From Thermococci archaeon (lineage in GTDB: Archaea; Methanobacteriota_B; Thermococci; Thermococcales; Thermococcaceae): a stretch of DNA of 6,226 bases. The notes beneath the pieces were generated by a model, which was not told the DNA's origin, searched no databases, and saw only the letters and a list, made by a program, of their open reading frames with translations. The position numbers were made by a program, and so were the translations under genes. Below, piece after piece: positions 6,199 through 6,226 of this stretch (position 1 is its first letter; each line of letters begins with the position of its first letter). The stretch is taken from positions 1-6,226 of the forward strand of contig QMUE01000088.1 of assembly GCA_003663535.1 (NCBI GenBank), in the 5' to 3' direction.

Positions 6199-6226
6199 GT
6201 GTACTTGAATCTTCTCGGAGTTCTAA
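6199..6226 (+). CDS. Start of a downstream gene, cut off by window end
   Basis: A GTG at 6199 lies three bases after GGTGAT (6190-6195), a near-ideal archaeal ribosome binding site, and about 35 bases after a good TATA element. Nine codons are visible, reading MYLNLLGVL with GTG taken as Met, and the frame is open to the window edge. The run is hydrophobic and could begin a signal or membrane segment, but nine residues are too few for any family call. The nearby ATG at 6188 is rejected because its frame stops after six codons. Confidence 0.55.

Noticed and set aside
1..6226. tRNA, rRNA, CRISPR array, insertion sequence or defence island
   Set aside because: No cloverleaf-like GC-rich stretch, regular direct repeats, terminal inverted repeats with a transposase, or toxin/nuclease cassette was seen; the window is almost fully coding with housekeeping-type genes.

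Overview
The window looks like a chromosomal segment of a hyperthermophilic archaeon of the Thermococcales, probably a low-GC Thermococcus or Pyrococcus. The reasons are: archaeal-only genes (RadB, FAU-1, a DUF1614 membrane protein); a radical-SAM MoaA with an archaeal-type C-terminus; BRE/TATA-like promoters; GGTGAT/GGAGG ribosome binding sites; and AT-rich, tightly packed, partly overlapping genes. The genus call is an inference from remembered family sequences, not a search result.

Layout. Positions 1-1550 hold a leftward cluster: a 49-residue ORF (missed by a 60-residue ORF cut-off), a seven-helix DUF1614 membrane protein that overlaps it by ATGA, and the 5' two thirds or more of ribose-phosphate pyrophosphokinase (prs), whose 3' end lies beyond base 1. 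A divergent 101-bp promoter region (1551-1651) separates it from a rightward pair: a UPF0173-type metallo-beta-lactamase-fold hydrolase (1652-2290) and radB (2302-2991). radB runs 29 bp into the 3' end of the leftward pair made of fau-1 (2963-4378) and its upstream partner, a helical protein with a C-terminal winged helix (4344-5102). The two genes of that pair overlap by 35 bp, and the ribosome binding site of fau-1 lies inside the partner's coding sequence. A second divergent region (5103-5230) with a good inverted repeat leads to moaA (5231-6154). A promoter, ribosome binding site and GTG start of another rightward gene close the window.

The genes touch several core processes: PRPP supply for nucleotide synthesis, recombination and repair (RadB), RNA processing (FAU-1), and pyranopterin cofactor synthesis (MoaA; in these organisms mostly for tungsten enzymes). 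No mobile element, CRISPR array, rRNA or tRNA was seen. I did not find a clear new defence or mobile system. The less familiar parts are the 49-residue ORF, the winged-helix partner of FAU-1, and the inverted repeat between that partner and moaA.
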